This document shows, in pieces, positions 50,558 to 57,801 of a stretch of DNA of 64,000 nt. This DNA comes from DASPMP01 sp035248725. Its GTDB lineage: Bacteria; Gemmatimonadota; Gemmatimonadetes; Gemmatimonadales; Gemmatimonadaceae. The stretch covers positions 1 to 64,000 of the forward strand of contig DATFHG010000148.1 in the NCBI GenBank assembly GCA_035248725.1, given 5' to 3'. A program made the position numbers and the translations under genes. Below the pieces are notes generated by a model. That model made no database searches. It saw only the letters and a program-made list of their open reading frames with translations, and had not been told where the DNA came from. How positions within the stretch are numbered: position 1 is the stretch's first letter; every line of letters begins with the position of its first letter.

Positions 50558-52140
50558 CCGACCTCGCGTCGGTGCTCATGGCGTTTCGCGCCGCCAGCGG
50601 ATGCGAGGCGTCGGTGTGGACGCAGGCCGCCGGCGGCGCCCTCACCTGGGAGGCGACCACGAATCGCGCGCCGCCGCCCACGAATCTGCCCGCCGTCTCC
50701 GACGGACTCGTGCCGCTCGATGCTCCAGATGGTCCCGCCTTCATCGCGGCAATCCCGGGCCCCAGACGCGCCTGGCTCGTCATCGGACCGACGCAATCTC
50801 CCGCCACGGATCTCCGAAAACAGTTCGACTTTCTGCTCCCCGTCGTCGCGCACGTCCTCCAGTCCGCGCTGGAGGTCGAGCACGCCGCCAACGAGCTCGC
50901 CGAACGCTACGAGGAGATCAATCTTCTCTACACGATCAGCGAAATTCTCGGGCGCACCGTCGCACTCGAGGAAGCCACCGCGCGCATCCTGACGGAGATC
51001 TCCGAGACCGTCGGCGCGCGCAAAGCCGCCGTGCTCGTGCACGACCCAATCGCCAAATCGCTGGTCGCCGTCGCGGTGCTCGGCGCGCCCGCGCAGAGCG
51101 TCGGCCCCATCCCCGTCGACGACGAGGCGAGCGTTTCGGCGCGCGTGTTCCGCACCTGTCATCCGCTCATCATCGAACCCGAGCAGATGCTGTGGGACGG
51201 AGAGAGCGCCATTCGCCGCGGCGCCATGCTGTCGGTGCCGATCATGTGGACCTCGCCTCGCGGCGGCGCGGAACCTCTCGGCGTCGTCGATCTCTCGGAT
51301 CGGCGCAGCGGACATGGCTTCACCGCCGGCGATCAGAAGCTCATTTCCGCCATCGCCACGCAGATAGGCACGGCGATTCAGAATGCGCGCCTGGTGCGCG
51401 AATCCCTGAGCCAGCAGCGCCTGCGTCAGGAGATGCAGCACGCCCACGACCTGCAGATGCGGCTTCTGCCGACGATCGACGCCGTCGCACCGACGGCGAC
51501 GGTCGCCGCCCGCGTGGTGCCCGCGGAGAGCGTGGGTGGCGACTTCTACAACCTGTTCCGGCTCGGACCCGGCAAGACCGGGGTGATGATCGGCGACGTC
51601 TCCGGACACGGCTATCAGGCCGCCCTCATCATGGCGCTCGCGATGAGCGCGTCCGCGATTCATGCCCAGACGACCGCCGATGCTGGCGAGACGCTCTCGG
51701 CGCTGCTGTCGTCGATGCGTGACGAGCTCGCGACGACGGAGATGTACATCTCCTTGTTCTACGCCGTGGTGGATCGCAATGCGGGCCGGCTCCGATATGC
51801 GAACGCGGGCCACCCACACGCATTCGTGATCCCCAAGAGCGGCAAAGTGGAGCGCCTACCCGCGCTGGATCCTCCGCTCGGGATGGGCAACGGCGCTCCC
51901 ACCGGCGCGAGTCGTCCGTGGACGACCGGCGATCTCCTGCTGCTCTTCACCGACGGCGTCAGCGATGCCCGCGATCGTGACGGTGAGCGGCTCGGCGAGG
52001 AAAAAGTGGTGGAAGTGGCGCGCAAGTTTCGCGAGGAGCCACCCGCAAAGCTGCTCGATCGCATCTTCGCCCTGCTCGACCAGCACACGGGCGACACGCC
52101 GCGTCGCGATGACCTGACCATCGTCGCCTTGCGGAGCTGA
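50554..52140 (+). CDS. GAF domain / PP2C SpoIIE-like serine phosphatase (RsbU-type)
   Basis: The 528-residue protein has an N-terminal variable domain, a GAF-like sensor (about 125-290: INLLYTISEILGRTVALEEA ... KLISAIATQIGTAIQNARLV), a linker helix (QQRLRQEMQHAHDLQMRLLP) and a SpoIIE/PP2C domain (SVGGDFYNLFRLGPGKTGVM, GDVSGHGYQAALIMA, YANAGHPHAFV, LLLFTDGVSDARD, GDTPRRDDLTIVAL). The metal-binding Asp residues are present. It should dephosphorylate the STAS protein in response to a ligand or redox input. No membrane segment is seen. Confidence 0.9.
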   Translation: MTDLASVLMAFRAASGCEASVWTQAAGGALTWEATTNRAPPPTNLPAVSDGLVPLDAPDGPAFIAAIPGPRRAWLVIGPTQSPATDLRKQFDFLLPVVAHVLQSALEVEHAANELAERYEEINLLYTISEILGRTVALEEATARILTEISETVGARKAAVLVHDPIAKSLVAVAVLGAPAQSVGPIPVDDEASVSARVFRTCHPLIIEPEQMLWDGESAIRRGAMLSVPIMWTSPRGGAEPLGVVDLSDRRSGHGFTAGDQKLISAIATQIGTAIQNARLVRESLSQQRLRQEMQHAHDLQMRLLPTIDAVAPTATVAARVVPAESVGGDFYNLFRLGPGKTGVMIGDVSGHGYQAALIMALAMSASAIHAQTTADAGETLSALLSSMRDELATTEMYISLFYAVVDRNAGRLRYANAGHPHAFVIPKSGKVERLPALDPPLGMGNGAPTGASRPWTTGDLLLLFTDGVSDARDRDGERLGEEKVVEVARKFREEPPAKLLDRIFALLDQHTGDTPRRDDLTIVALRS

Positions 52141-52144
52141 ACGA

Positions 52145-52999
52145 TTGGCGGGCGCGGGGCACGACGCCGGAGAAGGAAGGGCAGGGAGCAACGATCCGCA
52201 GGCCCGTCGCGCACCGCCCGTCCGTAAGAGCCTGGGCCAGCACTTCCTGTCCGACCGCAACATCCTCGCGCGCATCGTCGACGCGCTCGACGTACACGCC
52301 ACGGACACCGTTGTGGAGATCGGACCGGGCCGCGGCGCCCTCACCGACATTCTGCGCGAGCGCGCGAAACGTGTGGTGGCGGTCGAGTACGACCGCTCAC
52401 TCGCCGCCCTGCTGGTGGAGCGTTACGGCGCGGAGTCGAACGTGCGGGTAGTCCAGGCCGATGTGCTGCAGACGGACCTCGGCGCCGCCGCCGGTGGCGA
52501 CTATCTCCTCGCGGGCAACGTCCCGTACTACATCACCACGCCGATTCTCTTTCACGCGCTCAAGCCGCCGCGTGCGCGACGAGCCGTCTACCTCGTGCAG
52601 AAAGAGGTCGCCGACCGAATGACGGCGTCACCCGGTTCGCGCGAGTACGGCGCTCTGTCCGTGAACGTGCAGGCGCTGGCGTCCGCCGAGAAGATTTTTC
52701 GCGTGCCCGCGGGTGCCTTCCATCCGCCGCCCAAAGTAGACAGCGCCGTGGTTCGCGTGATCCCGCGCGACGATCCCGTAGTGACCCCGCAGGAGGAGCG
52801 CGGGTTTCGCGAGCTGGTCCAGGCCGCATTCGGGCTGCGTCGAAAACAGATGCGACGCGTCGTTCGCGAACTGGAGCCAATGTCGGCTGAAGCGGCGGAG
52901 ACGCTACTCCACGCCATTGCAGTGCCCGCGGAGGCTCGCCCGGAAACGCTGTCGCCGATCCAATTCGCTGCGCTGTATCGTCGGCTCGCCGCCAGCTAG
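52145..52999 (+). CDS. rsmA: 16S rRNA (adenine-1518/1519-N6)-dimethyltransferase RsmA (KsgA)
   Basis: The 284-residue protein has KSLGQHFLSDRNILARIVDAL, VVEIGPGRGALTDILRERA (SAM motif I), AVEYDRSLAALL and LAGNVPYYITTPILFH (N-x-P-Y), all diagnostic of KsgA/RsmA, which dimethylates two adjacent adenines near the 3' end of 16S rRNA. The TTG start is 8 bases after GGAG; about 28 extra N-terminal residues precede the conserved K-S-L-G-Q-H. Its last four bases overlap the convergent rex gene. Confidence 0.94.
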   Translation: MAGAGHDAGEGRAGSNDPQARRAPPVRKSLGQHFLSDRNILARIVDALDVHATDTVVEIGPGRGALTDILRERAKRVVAVEYDRSLAALLVERYGAESNVRVVQADVLQTDLGAAAGGDYLLAGNVPYYITTPILFHALKPPRARRAVYLVQKEVADRMTASPGSREYGALSVNVQALASAEKIFRVPAGAFHPPPKVDSAVVRVIPRDDPVVTPQEERGFRELVQAAFGLRRKQMRRVVRELEPMSAEAAETLLHAIAVPAEARPETLSPIQFAALYRRLAAS

Positions 53000-53649
53000 T
53001 CGCGGTTCGTCAGCGCGAAGGAGAGGCCTTCCAGCTCCATAGCCATGTTCACCGTCTTCACCGTGACGTCCATCGGCACCTGGAGCTGCGTCGGCGCGAA
53101 GTTGAGCACCGCCTTGATTCCCGATCTGACCACGCGATCCACGACGGTCTGAGCATTCTCGCTGGGCACGGTCAGGACGGCGATGTCCGGATGGTCGCGG
53201 TGTACGTCCTTTTCCAGCTGGGAGATGTCTCGCACGGGTATCCCCTCGAGCGAGCGCCCCACCTTGTCCGAACTGGAGTCGTACGCGGCGAGGATCTGGA
53301 AGCCGCGTTGCCGGAAGCCGCGATAGGCGGCGAGCGCCGCGCCGATCTTGCCGGCACCGATGATGATGACCTTCCACTGCTTACCGAGTCCGAGGATCTC
53401 GCGCAGACGGCCGGCGAGCTCGGGGACGGAGTAGCCCAGCCCGCGCTTACCGAAGGATCCGAAGAAGGAAAGGTCTTTCCGGACCTGGGCGGAGGTGGTT
53501 CCTCCGCGGCGGGCCAGCTCGTCGCTTGAGATCGTTGAGAGACCGCGCGACTCGAAGTCCTCCAGGAATCTCAGATACGCCGACAAGCGGCGAACTGTCG
53601 AATCGGCAATGCGTTTCACGTCGTGACGAGGCTTTGTGAATTCATTCAC
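52996..53649 (-). CDS. rex: Redox-sensing transcriptional repressor Rex
   Basis: Rex senses the NADH/NAD+ ratio and represses fermentation and respiration genes. The 217-residue protein has the winged-helix domain (TVRRLSAYLRFLEDFESRG, SSDELARRGGTTSAQVRKDL, SFFGSFGKRGLGY), the Rossmann motif IIGAGKIGAALA and a C-terminal domain-swap helix with VNMAMELEGLSFAL. The GTG at 53649 lies within its own operator; a GTG at 53619 (MKRIADSTVRRL) would leave the operator just upstream and is equally good. It diverges from the arginine deiminase gene. Confidence 0.94.
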   Translation of the reverse strand: MNEFTKPRHDVKRIADSTVRRLSAYLRFLEDFESRGLSTISSDELARRGGTTSAQVRKDLSFFGSFGKRGLGYSVPELAGRLREILGLGKQWKVIIIGAGKIGAALAAYRGFRQRGFQILAAYDSSSDKVGRSLEGIPVRDISQLEKDVHRDHPDIAVLTVPSENAQTVVDRVVRSGIKAVLNFAPTQLQVPMDVTVKTVNMAMELEGLSFALTNRD

Positions 53650-53651
53650 AA
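53634..53651. promoter_or_regulatory. Perfect Rex operator over the rex start
   Basis: TTGTGAATTCATTCACAA is an exact match to the Rex-box consensus TTGTGAA-N4-TTCACAA. It overlaps the upstream rex GTG and lies 73 bases before the arginine deiminase ATG. Autoregulation of rex is the direct reading; control of arcA from the same site is possible because the genes are divergent. Confidence 0.85.
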
Positions 53652-53724
53652 ATTAAGGACGCCTCGGAGGACCCACCAGTCGGGCAACCCGCCAGCCCCT
53701 TGGCCTTCACACTATCTTCGGGTC

Positions 53725-54960
53725 ATGCGGGTCCAGGTAACGTCCGAGATCGGCCAGTTGAAGGCAGTCCTCGTCCACACGCCGGGGAGCGAGCTGTACG
53801 CCGTCACCCCCCGGACGCGCGAGGACTTCCTGTACGACGACATCATCGAGGCCGAGATCGCCCGGCGAGAGCACCAGCGGTTCATCGCGATCCTCGAGCG
53901 GTTCACCAAGGTGTACCAGGTTCGCGACCTGCTGGAGGAGGTGCTGCACCAGAACGAGGTTCGCGAGCTGCTGGTGCACGAGACGATGGACATCGTGCCC
54001 TCGGAGCCACTGGCGCGGGACATCGCGCGCATGGAGCCCGGGCAGCTGGCGACGATGCTCATCGAGGGGAAGGAGGAGATGCCGGGCCTGCTCTCGAAGG
54101 CGCTGAACGAGTGCGGGTACGAGCTGCCACCGCTGCCGAATCTGTTCTTCACGCGCGACAGCTGCATTCCCGTCGGCGAGCACGTGTTGATCGGCTCGAT
54201 GCGTTACGGCATCCGGTGGCCCGAAGAGCTGATCATGAAGTCGATCTTCATGCACCACCCCGACTTCCAGAGCTGCGGTCTGCTCTACGACGGGTCCATC
54301 GAGCGGCGGCATCAGTACACGATCGAGGGTGGCGACGTCCATCCGTTGCGCGAGGATCTGGTCGTCATCGGGTTCTCGGAGCGGTCGAGTCCCGCGGCCA
54401 TCGATGGGCTGGCATCGTTGCTGTTCGCAAAGACGAAGGTGACCGACGTCGTGATCGTCGTGATGCCCGAGCACGCGACGGCGATCCACCTCGACATGGT
54501 GTTCACGCACGTGGACCGGGAGCAGTGCATCGTCTACCCGCCGCACTTCATCGGCCCCGAGCGCCTGCGCGTGCTGCACTGGCACAAGGGCGAGCAGTCG
54601 CTGCGCGAGCCCGCGACGTTCTTCGACGCGATGAAGTCCGTCGGTCTGCCACTCGACCCCATTCGCTGTGGTGGCGAGCGTCGCGTGGTGCAGGATCGCG
54701 AGCAGTGGGCGTCCGGTTGCAACTTCGCGGCGATGCGCCCCGGTGTCGCGCTGTCGTACGCGCGCAACGAGGCAACGCTGCGTGAACTCGAGCGCACCGG
54801 CTATCGGATCGTTCCGGCGGTGAGCTTCCTGACGGGCGAGTCGCGCATCAAGGATGGCGACCGTGCGGTGATCACCTTCGAAGGCTCGGAGCTGGTGCGC
54901 GGCGGCGGCGGTCCCCGATGCATGACGTGCCCCGTTCAACGCGACGATCCATGGACCTGA
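53725..54960 (+). CDS. arcA: Arginine deiminase
   Basis: The 411-residue enzyme converts arginine to citrulline and ammonia. The family motifs are in order: LKAVLVHTPGSEL, NLFFTRDSC (F-T-R-D), IEGGDVHPL (E-x-G-G-D), AIHLDMVFTHVD (H-L-D) and the Cys loop GGGGPRCMTCPV. ArcB and ArcC genes are not beside it, so the ATP-generating pathway may be incomplete or dispersed. The first in-frame ATG before the conserved SEIGQLKAV block was chosen. It is divergent from rex and overlaps the next gene by 10 bases. Confidence 0.93.
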   Translation: MRVQVTSEIGQLKAVLVHTPGSELYAVTPRTREDFLYDDIIEAEIARREHQRFIAILERFTKVYQVRDLLEEVLHQNEVRELLVHETMDIVPSEPLARDIARMEPGQLATMLIEGKEEMPGLLSKALNECGYELPPLPNLFFTRDSCIPVGEHVLIGSMRYGIRWPEELIMKSIFMHHPDFQSCGLLYDGSIERRHQYTIEGGDVHPLREDLVVIGFSERSSPAAIDGLASLLFAKTKVTDVVIVVMPEHATAIHLDMVFTHVDREQCIVYPPHFIGPERLRVLHWHKGEQSLREPATFFDAMKSVGLPLDPIRCGGERRVVQDREQWASGCNFAAMRPGVALSYARNEATLRELERTGYRIVPAVSFLTGESRIKDGDRAVITFEGSELVRGGGGPRCMTCPVQRDDPWT

Positions 54961-55583
54961 GGTCTCTTCGCTACGCTGTCGTGGACGTGGAGACGACCGG
55001 CACGCGCGTGCATGGCGGCGACCGCATCATGGAGGTCGCCGTCGTGCATCTGCAGAACGGCGAGGTGACGACGGCGGCGGAGTTTCTGGTCAATCCACAG
55101 GGTCCGGTGCACCCATGGGTCTCGCGCCTCACCGGCCTTCGGTGGGAGATGCTGCACGAGGCGCCGACATTCTGCGACATCGCCGATCGGGTGCGCGAGG
55201 CGCTCGACGTCGACGTATTCGTCGCGCACAACGTGCGGTTCGACTGGCGTTTCGTCGCCATGGAGCTGCAGCGTGCCAGCGGCCGGGGACTCCGTGGTCC
55301 GCGTCTCTGCACGGTGAAAGTCGCGCGGAAGGTGCTGCCCCATCTGCGCCGGCGGAATCTCGACGCGCTCGTGTGGCATTACGAGGTACCGTTCGACGGC
55401 CGCCGGCATCGCGCGGGCCCGGATGCGCGCGCCACGGCCCGGGTACTCGACCATTTGCTGCGCGACGCACGTCGCCAGGACGTGGACACCTGGGATCAGC
55501 TCCAGGAGCTGCTCAAGCGTCCGCGGCCCGCCGCATTCCGCTCGGCGCTGCCACAACCGGTGAGGGACGAGTGGGTGGCTTAG
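54951..55583 (+). CDS. DnaQ-like (DNA polymerase III epsilon type) 3'-5' exonuclease
   Basis: The 210-residue protein has the DEDDh exonuclease motifs: YAVVDVETTGTRVHGGDRI (ExoI with Asp and Glu), VFVAHNVRFDWRFV (ExoII Asp) and HRAGPDARATARVL (ExoIII His and Asp). It is shorter than polymerase-fused versions and lacks a GIY-YIG domain, so it is a free-standing proofreading-type or DNA-repair nuclease. It overlaps arcA at its start and the metallo-beta-lactamase gene by 13 bases at its end. Confidence 0.88.
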   Translation: MDLRSLRYAVVDVETTGTRVHGGDRIMEVAVVHLQNGEVTTAAEFLVNPQGPVHPWVSRLTGLRWEMLHEAPTFCDIADRVREALDVDVFVAHNVRFDWRFVAMELQRASGRGLRGPRLCTVKVARKVLPHLRRRNLDALVWHYEVPFDGRRHRAGPDARATARVLDHLLRDARRQDVDTWDQLQELLKRPRPAAFRSALPQPVRDEWVA

Positions 55584-56464
55584 TCGCACCCGCAGGCGCG
55601 CCGCTGGTCGAGAGTCGCACCCTTGGTCGCTGGCGCGTTCACGCGATTCAGGCCGGCGGACAGAAACTCGACGGCGGCGCCATGTTCGGCGTGGTGCCGA
55701 AGCCGCTCTGGGAGCGCCGCATCGCCGCGGACGAGCGCAATCGCATCCAGCTGGGCATGCGCTGCCTGCTCGTGGAGCACGAGGCCGGACTCGTCCTGAT
55801 CGACACGGGGGCAGGGAGCAAGGAGAACGACAAGTTCTACGAGATCTACGGCGTGGAAAACCGCGGGACGCAGGCGGGCACGACGCAGCTCGAGGATGGC
55901 TTGCGTCAGCTCGGTTTCGCGCCGGAGGATATCACCCTCGTGATCAACTCGCATCTGCACTTCGACCACGCCGGCGGCAACACGCGTCGCGACGCCGCCG
56001 GTCGCGTGGTGCCGACCTTTCCCAAGGCACTCTACGTGGTGCAGCGCGGTGAATACGAGTACGCGACACACACGAACGAGCGCACCGCGGGGAGCTACTT
56101 CGGCCACAACTTCGTCCCGCTGCAGGAATCCGGACGCTTCGATTTCATCGACGGCAAACGCGAGATCGTCAGCGGCATCAGCGGCATACCGACGCCGGGC
56201 CATACGCCGCACCACCAGGGCATTCGGCTCGAGAGCGACGGGGAAGTCGCGTTCTACTTCGCGGATCTGGTGCCCACGGCAGCGCACGTGCCCCTGCCAT
56301 GGATCATGGGTTACGACGTCGAGCCGCTCGTGACGCTGGAAACCAAGCGGCGCGTCCTGAAACAGGCGGTGGACGAGGATTGGCTCGTCATCTTCGAGCA
56401 CGACGCCACGACGCCGTGGGCACGCATTGCGCACGATGGAAAGACGTACGGTGTTGCGTCTTGA
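55571..56464 (+). CDS. Metallo-beta-lactamase fold hydrolase
   Basis: The 297-residue protein has the MBL metal motif VINSHLHFDHAGG (H-x-H-x-D-H), a second His in IPTPGHTPHHQG, an Asp in YFADLVP and a final His in IFEHDATTP, with the substrate-side strand GLVLIDTGAGSKEND. The order fits quorum-quenching lactonase/AttM-like or aryl-hydrolase MBL proteins; the substrate is not known. The GTG start lies inside the end of the exonuclease gene. Its stop codon is part of the promoter/palindrome of the infC operon. Confidence 0.87.
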   Translation: MGGLVAPAGAPLVESRTLGRWRVHAIQAGGQKLDGGAMFGVVPKPLWERRIAADERNRIQLGMRCLLVEHEAGLVLIDTGAGSKENDKFYEIYGVENRGTQAGTTQLEDGLRQLGFAPEDITLVINSHLHFDHAGGNTRRDAAGRVVPTFPKALYVVQRGEYEYATHTNERTAGSYFGHNFVPLQESGRFDFIDGKREIVSGISGIPTPGHTPHHQGIRLESDGEVAFYFADLVPTAAHVPLPWIMGYDVEPLVTLETKRRVLKQAVDEDWLVIFEHDATTPWARIAHDGKTYGVAS

Positions 56465-56496
56465 CCTAAAGCCAACTCAGCTCTACGTTTAGGTCA
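56461..56496 (+). promoter_or_regulatory. Putative infC-operon promoter with 9-bp inverted repeat
   Basis: TTGACC and TACGTT are 17 bases apart. The -35 lies in the left arm of a perfect inverted repeat, TGACCTAAA and TTTAGGTCA, separated by 17 bases; the right arm extends past the -10. The repeat may be an operator or the terminator stem of the preceding gene. The -35 overlaps the stop codon of the MBL gene. Confidence 0.45.
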
Positions 56497-56616
56497 CAAT
56501 TCGCCAAGCGGATCGATCGTCAGGTCGATTCCACCCTTCGGCCCTCACGGTGGAGTGAGGTGTGCTGCTGGTGTCTCGAACGAAACCGACGGGCACGAAG
56601 TGCACGTCGTCTCGCA

Positions 56617-56645
56617 GACTCCAGCGTTCCTGGGGTCTTTTTTTT
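56617..56645 (+). terminator. Intrinsic terminator/attenuator in the infC leader
   Basis: GACTCCAG and CTGGGGTC form an 8-bp stem (one G-T pair) around the loop CGTTC, directly followed by eight T residues. It sits 21 bases before the proposed infC start, so it would stop transcription before the operon unless prevented. Upstream TGGAGT (56551-56556) can pair with ACTCCA of the stem and act as antiterminator, and is itself inside a CCTCAC/GTGAGG hairpin. Confidence 0.7.
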
Positions 56646-56666
56646 ACCTCTGTAGAGGACGATCGC

Positions 56667-57182
56667 ATCCAGGACACTACCAAGCGCGTACGGGTCAACC
56701 GCCAGATTCGCATTTCTCCCGTTCGCGTGATTGGCGCCGACGGTTCCCAGCTCGGGATCATGGACGTGGACACGGCGCTCCGCATGGCGGATGAAGCAGG
56801 GCTCGATCTTGTCGAAGTAGCGCCGACGGCGCGCCCCCCGGTGGTCCGCATCATGGACTACGGGAAGTACAAGTTCGAGATGGCCAAGCAGGCGCGTCAG
56901 GCCAAGAAGAAGCAGCACGTGATCGAGCTGAAGGAGGTGAAGTTCCGCCCCGGCATCGGCGATCACGACTTCGAGACCAAGACGGGCCACGCGCGGCGGT
57001 TCCTCGAAGAGAAGAACAAGGTGAAGGTGACCATGATGTTCCGTGGTCGACAGGTAGCGCATCCGGAGCTCGGTCAGGCCGTGCTGGATCGCGTTGCCGC
57101 GGCGCTCAGCGACGTAGGAAAGGTCGAGAGCTCCGGCAGGCTCGAGGGCAAAATGATGACGATGATCGTCGCGCCGAAGTGA
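56667..57182 (+). CDS. infC: Translation initiation factor IF-3, proposed ATC start
   Basis: IF3 checks start codons and keeps ribosomal subunits apart. The protein has RVRVNRQIRISPVRVIGADG, GLDLVEVAPTARPPVVRIMD, YGKYKFEMAKQARQAKKKQ and the C-domain with KEVKFRPGIGDHDFETK and a closing LEGKMMTMIVAPK. Family members begin just before N-R-x-I-R. The nearest ATG or GTG would add over 30 unconserved residues read through the terminator. ATC 56667 lies 7 bases after AGAGGA, giving 171 residues. Rare AUU/AUC starts in infC are established in other bacteria as a feedback device. Confidence 0.92.
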   Translation: MQDTTKRVRVNRQIRISPVRVIGADGSQLGIMDVDTALRMADEAGLDLVEVAPTARPPVVRIMDYGKYKFEMAKQARQAKKKQHVIELKEVKFRPGIGDHDFETKTGHARRFLEEKNKVKVTMMFRGRQVAHPELGQAVLDRVAAALSDVGKVESSGRLEGKMMTMIVAPK

Positions 57183-57210
57183 GCGTCAGGCGCGCAACCG
57201 GGACTGACAG

Positions 57211-57408
57211 ATGCCGAAAATGAAATCACACAAGGGCGCGAGAAAGCGTTTCAAGATCACCGGCAAGGGTGAAGTGAAGCGGAATCGCGCCTTCAAGAGC
57301 CACATCCTCACGAAGAAGACGTCCAAGCGGAAGCGCCGCCTGCGTCGCGCCGAGATGATCACCGTGCGCGGTGAAGCGAAGCGCATGAAGCGTCTCCTTC
57401 AGGCATAA
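57211..57408 (+). CDS. rpmI: 50S ribosomal protein L35
   Basis: The 65-residue basic protein starts MPKMKSHKGARKRFKITGKG and has FKSHILTKKTSKRKRRLRR, the standard L35 sequence pattern, ending RMKRLLQA. It is encoded 28 bases after infC and 15 before rplT, the universal infC-rpmI-rplT order. An ATG start after a GACTGACAG sequence has a weak ribosome site. Confidence 0.97.
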   Translation: MPKMKSHKGARKRFKITGKGEVKRNRAFKSHILTKKTSKRKRRLRRAEMITVRGEAKRMKRLLQA

Positions 57409-57423
57409 CGGAGGAATCGACCC

Positions 57424-57786
57424 ATGCCACGCGCCAGATCAAACGTTCCGCGCCTGAAGCGCAAAAAGCAGATCATGAAGGCGGCCCGGGGTGCCTACGG
57501 CGGCCGCAGCAAGTTGTGGAAGGCCGCGAAGGAGACCGTCGAACGCGGCTGGAAGTACGCGTATCGGGATCGCAAGAACAAGAAACGGGATTTCCGCCGG
57601 CTCTGGATCACGCGCATCAATGCGGGTGCGCACCAGAACGATCTCTCGTACAGCACGTTCATGAACGGTCTGCGCAAGGCAGGGATCGAGATCGACCGCA
57701 AGATCCTCGCGGATCTCGCGATCCATGATCCCGCCGCGTTCACCGCGCTCGCCGACAAGGCACGCTCGGCGCTCAACGCCGCCTAG
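57424..57786 (+). CDS. rplT: 50S ribosomal protein L20
   Basis: The 120-residue protein begins MPRARSNVPRLKRKKQIMKA and has the L20 blocks ARGAYGGRSKLWKAAKE, YAYRDRKNKKRDFRRLWITR, NGLRKAGIEIDRKILADLA and a C-terminal Ala-rich helix. L20 assembles early on 23S rRNA and in several bacteria represses its own operon by binding the infC or rpmI leader. A GGAGGA ribosome site precedes the ATG. Its stop TAG is directly followed by the GAGG that serves pheS. Confidence 0.97.
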   Translation: MPRARSNVPRLKRKKQIMKAARGAYGGRSKLWKAAKETVERGWKYAYRDRKNKKRDFRRLWITRINAGAHQNDLSYSTFMNGLRKAGIEIDRKILADLAIHDPAAFTALADKARSALNAA

Positions 57787-57801
57787 GAGGCGACCGGCAT
57801 T
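57786..57801 (+). promoter_or_regulatory. Ribosome-binding site fixing an ATT start for pheS
   Basis: GGAGG at 57786-57790 is followed by 8 bases and ATT at 57799. Nothing else between the rplT stop and the first PheS-like residues could be a start codon. The site decides the proposed PheS N-terminus. Confidence 0.7.

Noticed and set aside
56465..56666. T-box riboswitch upstream of the pheST-containing operon
   Set aside because: No T-box core sequence (TGGNACCGCG-like) or specifier-loop arrangement could be found; the leader fits a protein-controlled attenuator better.
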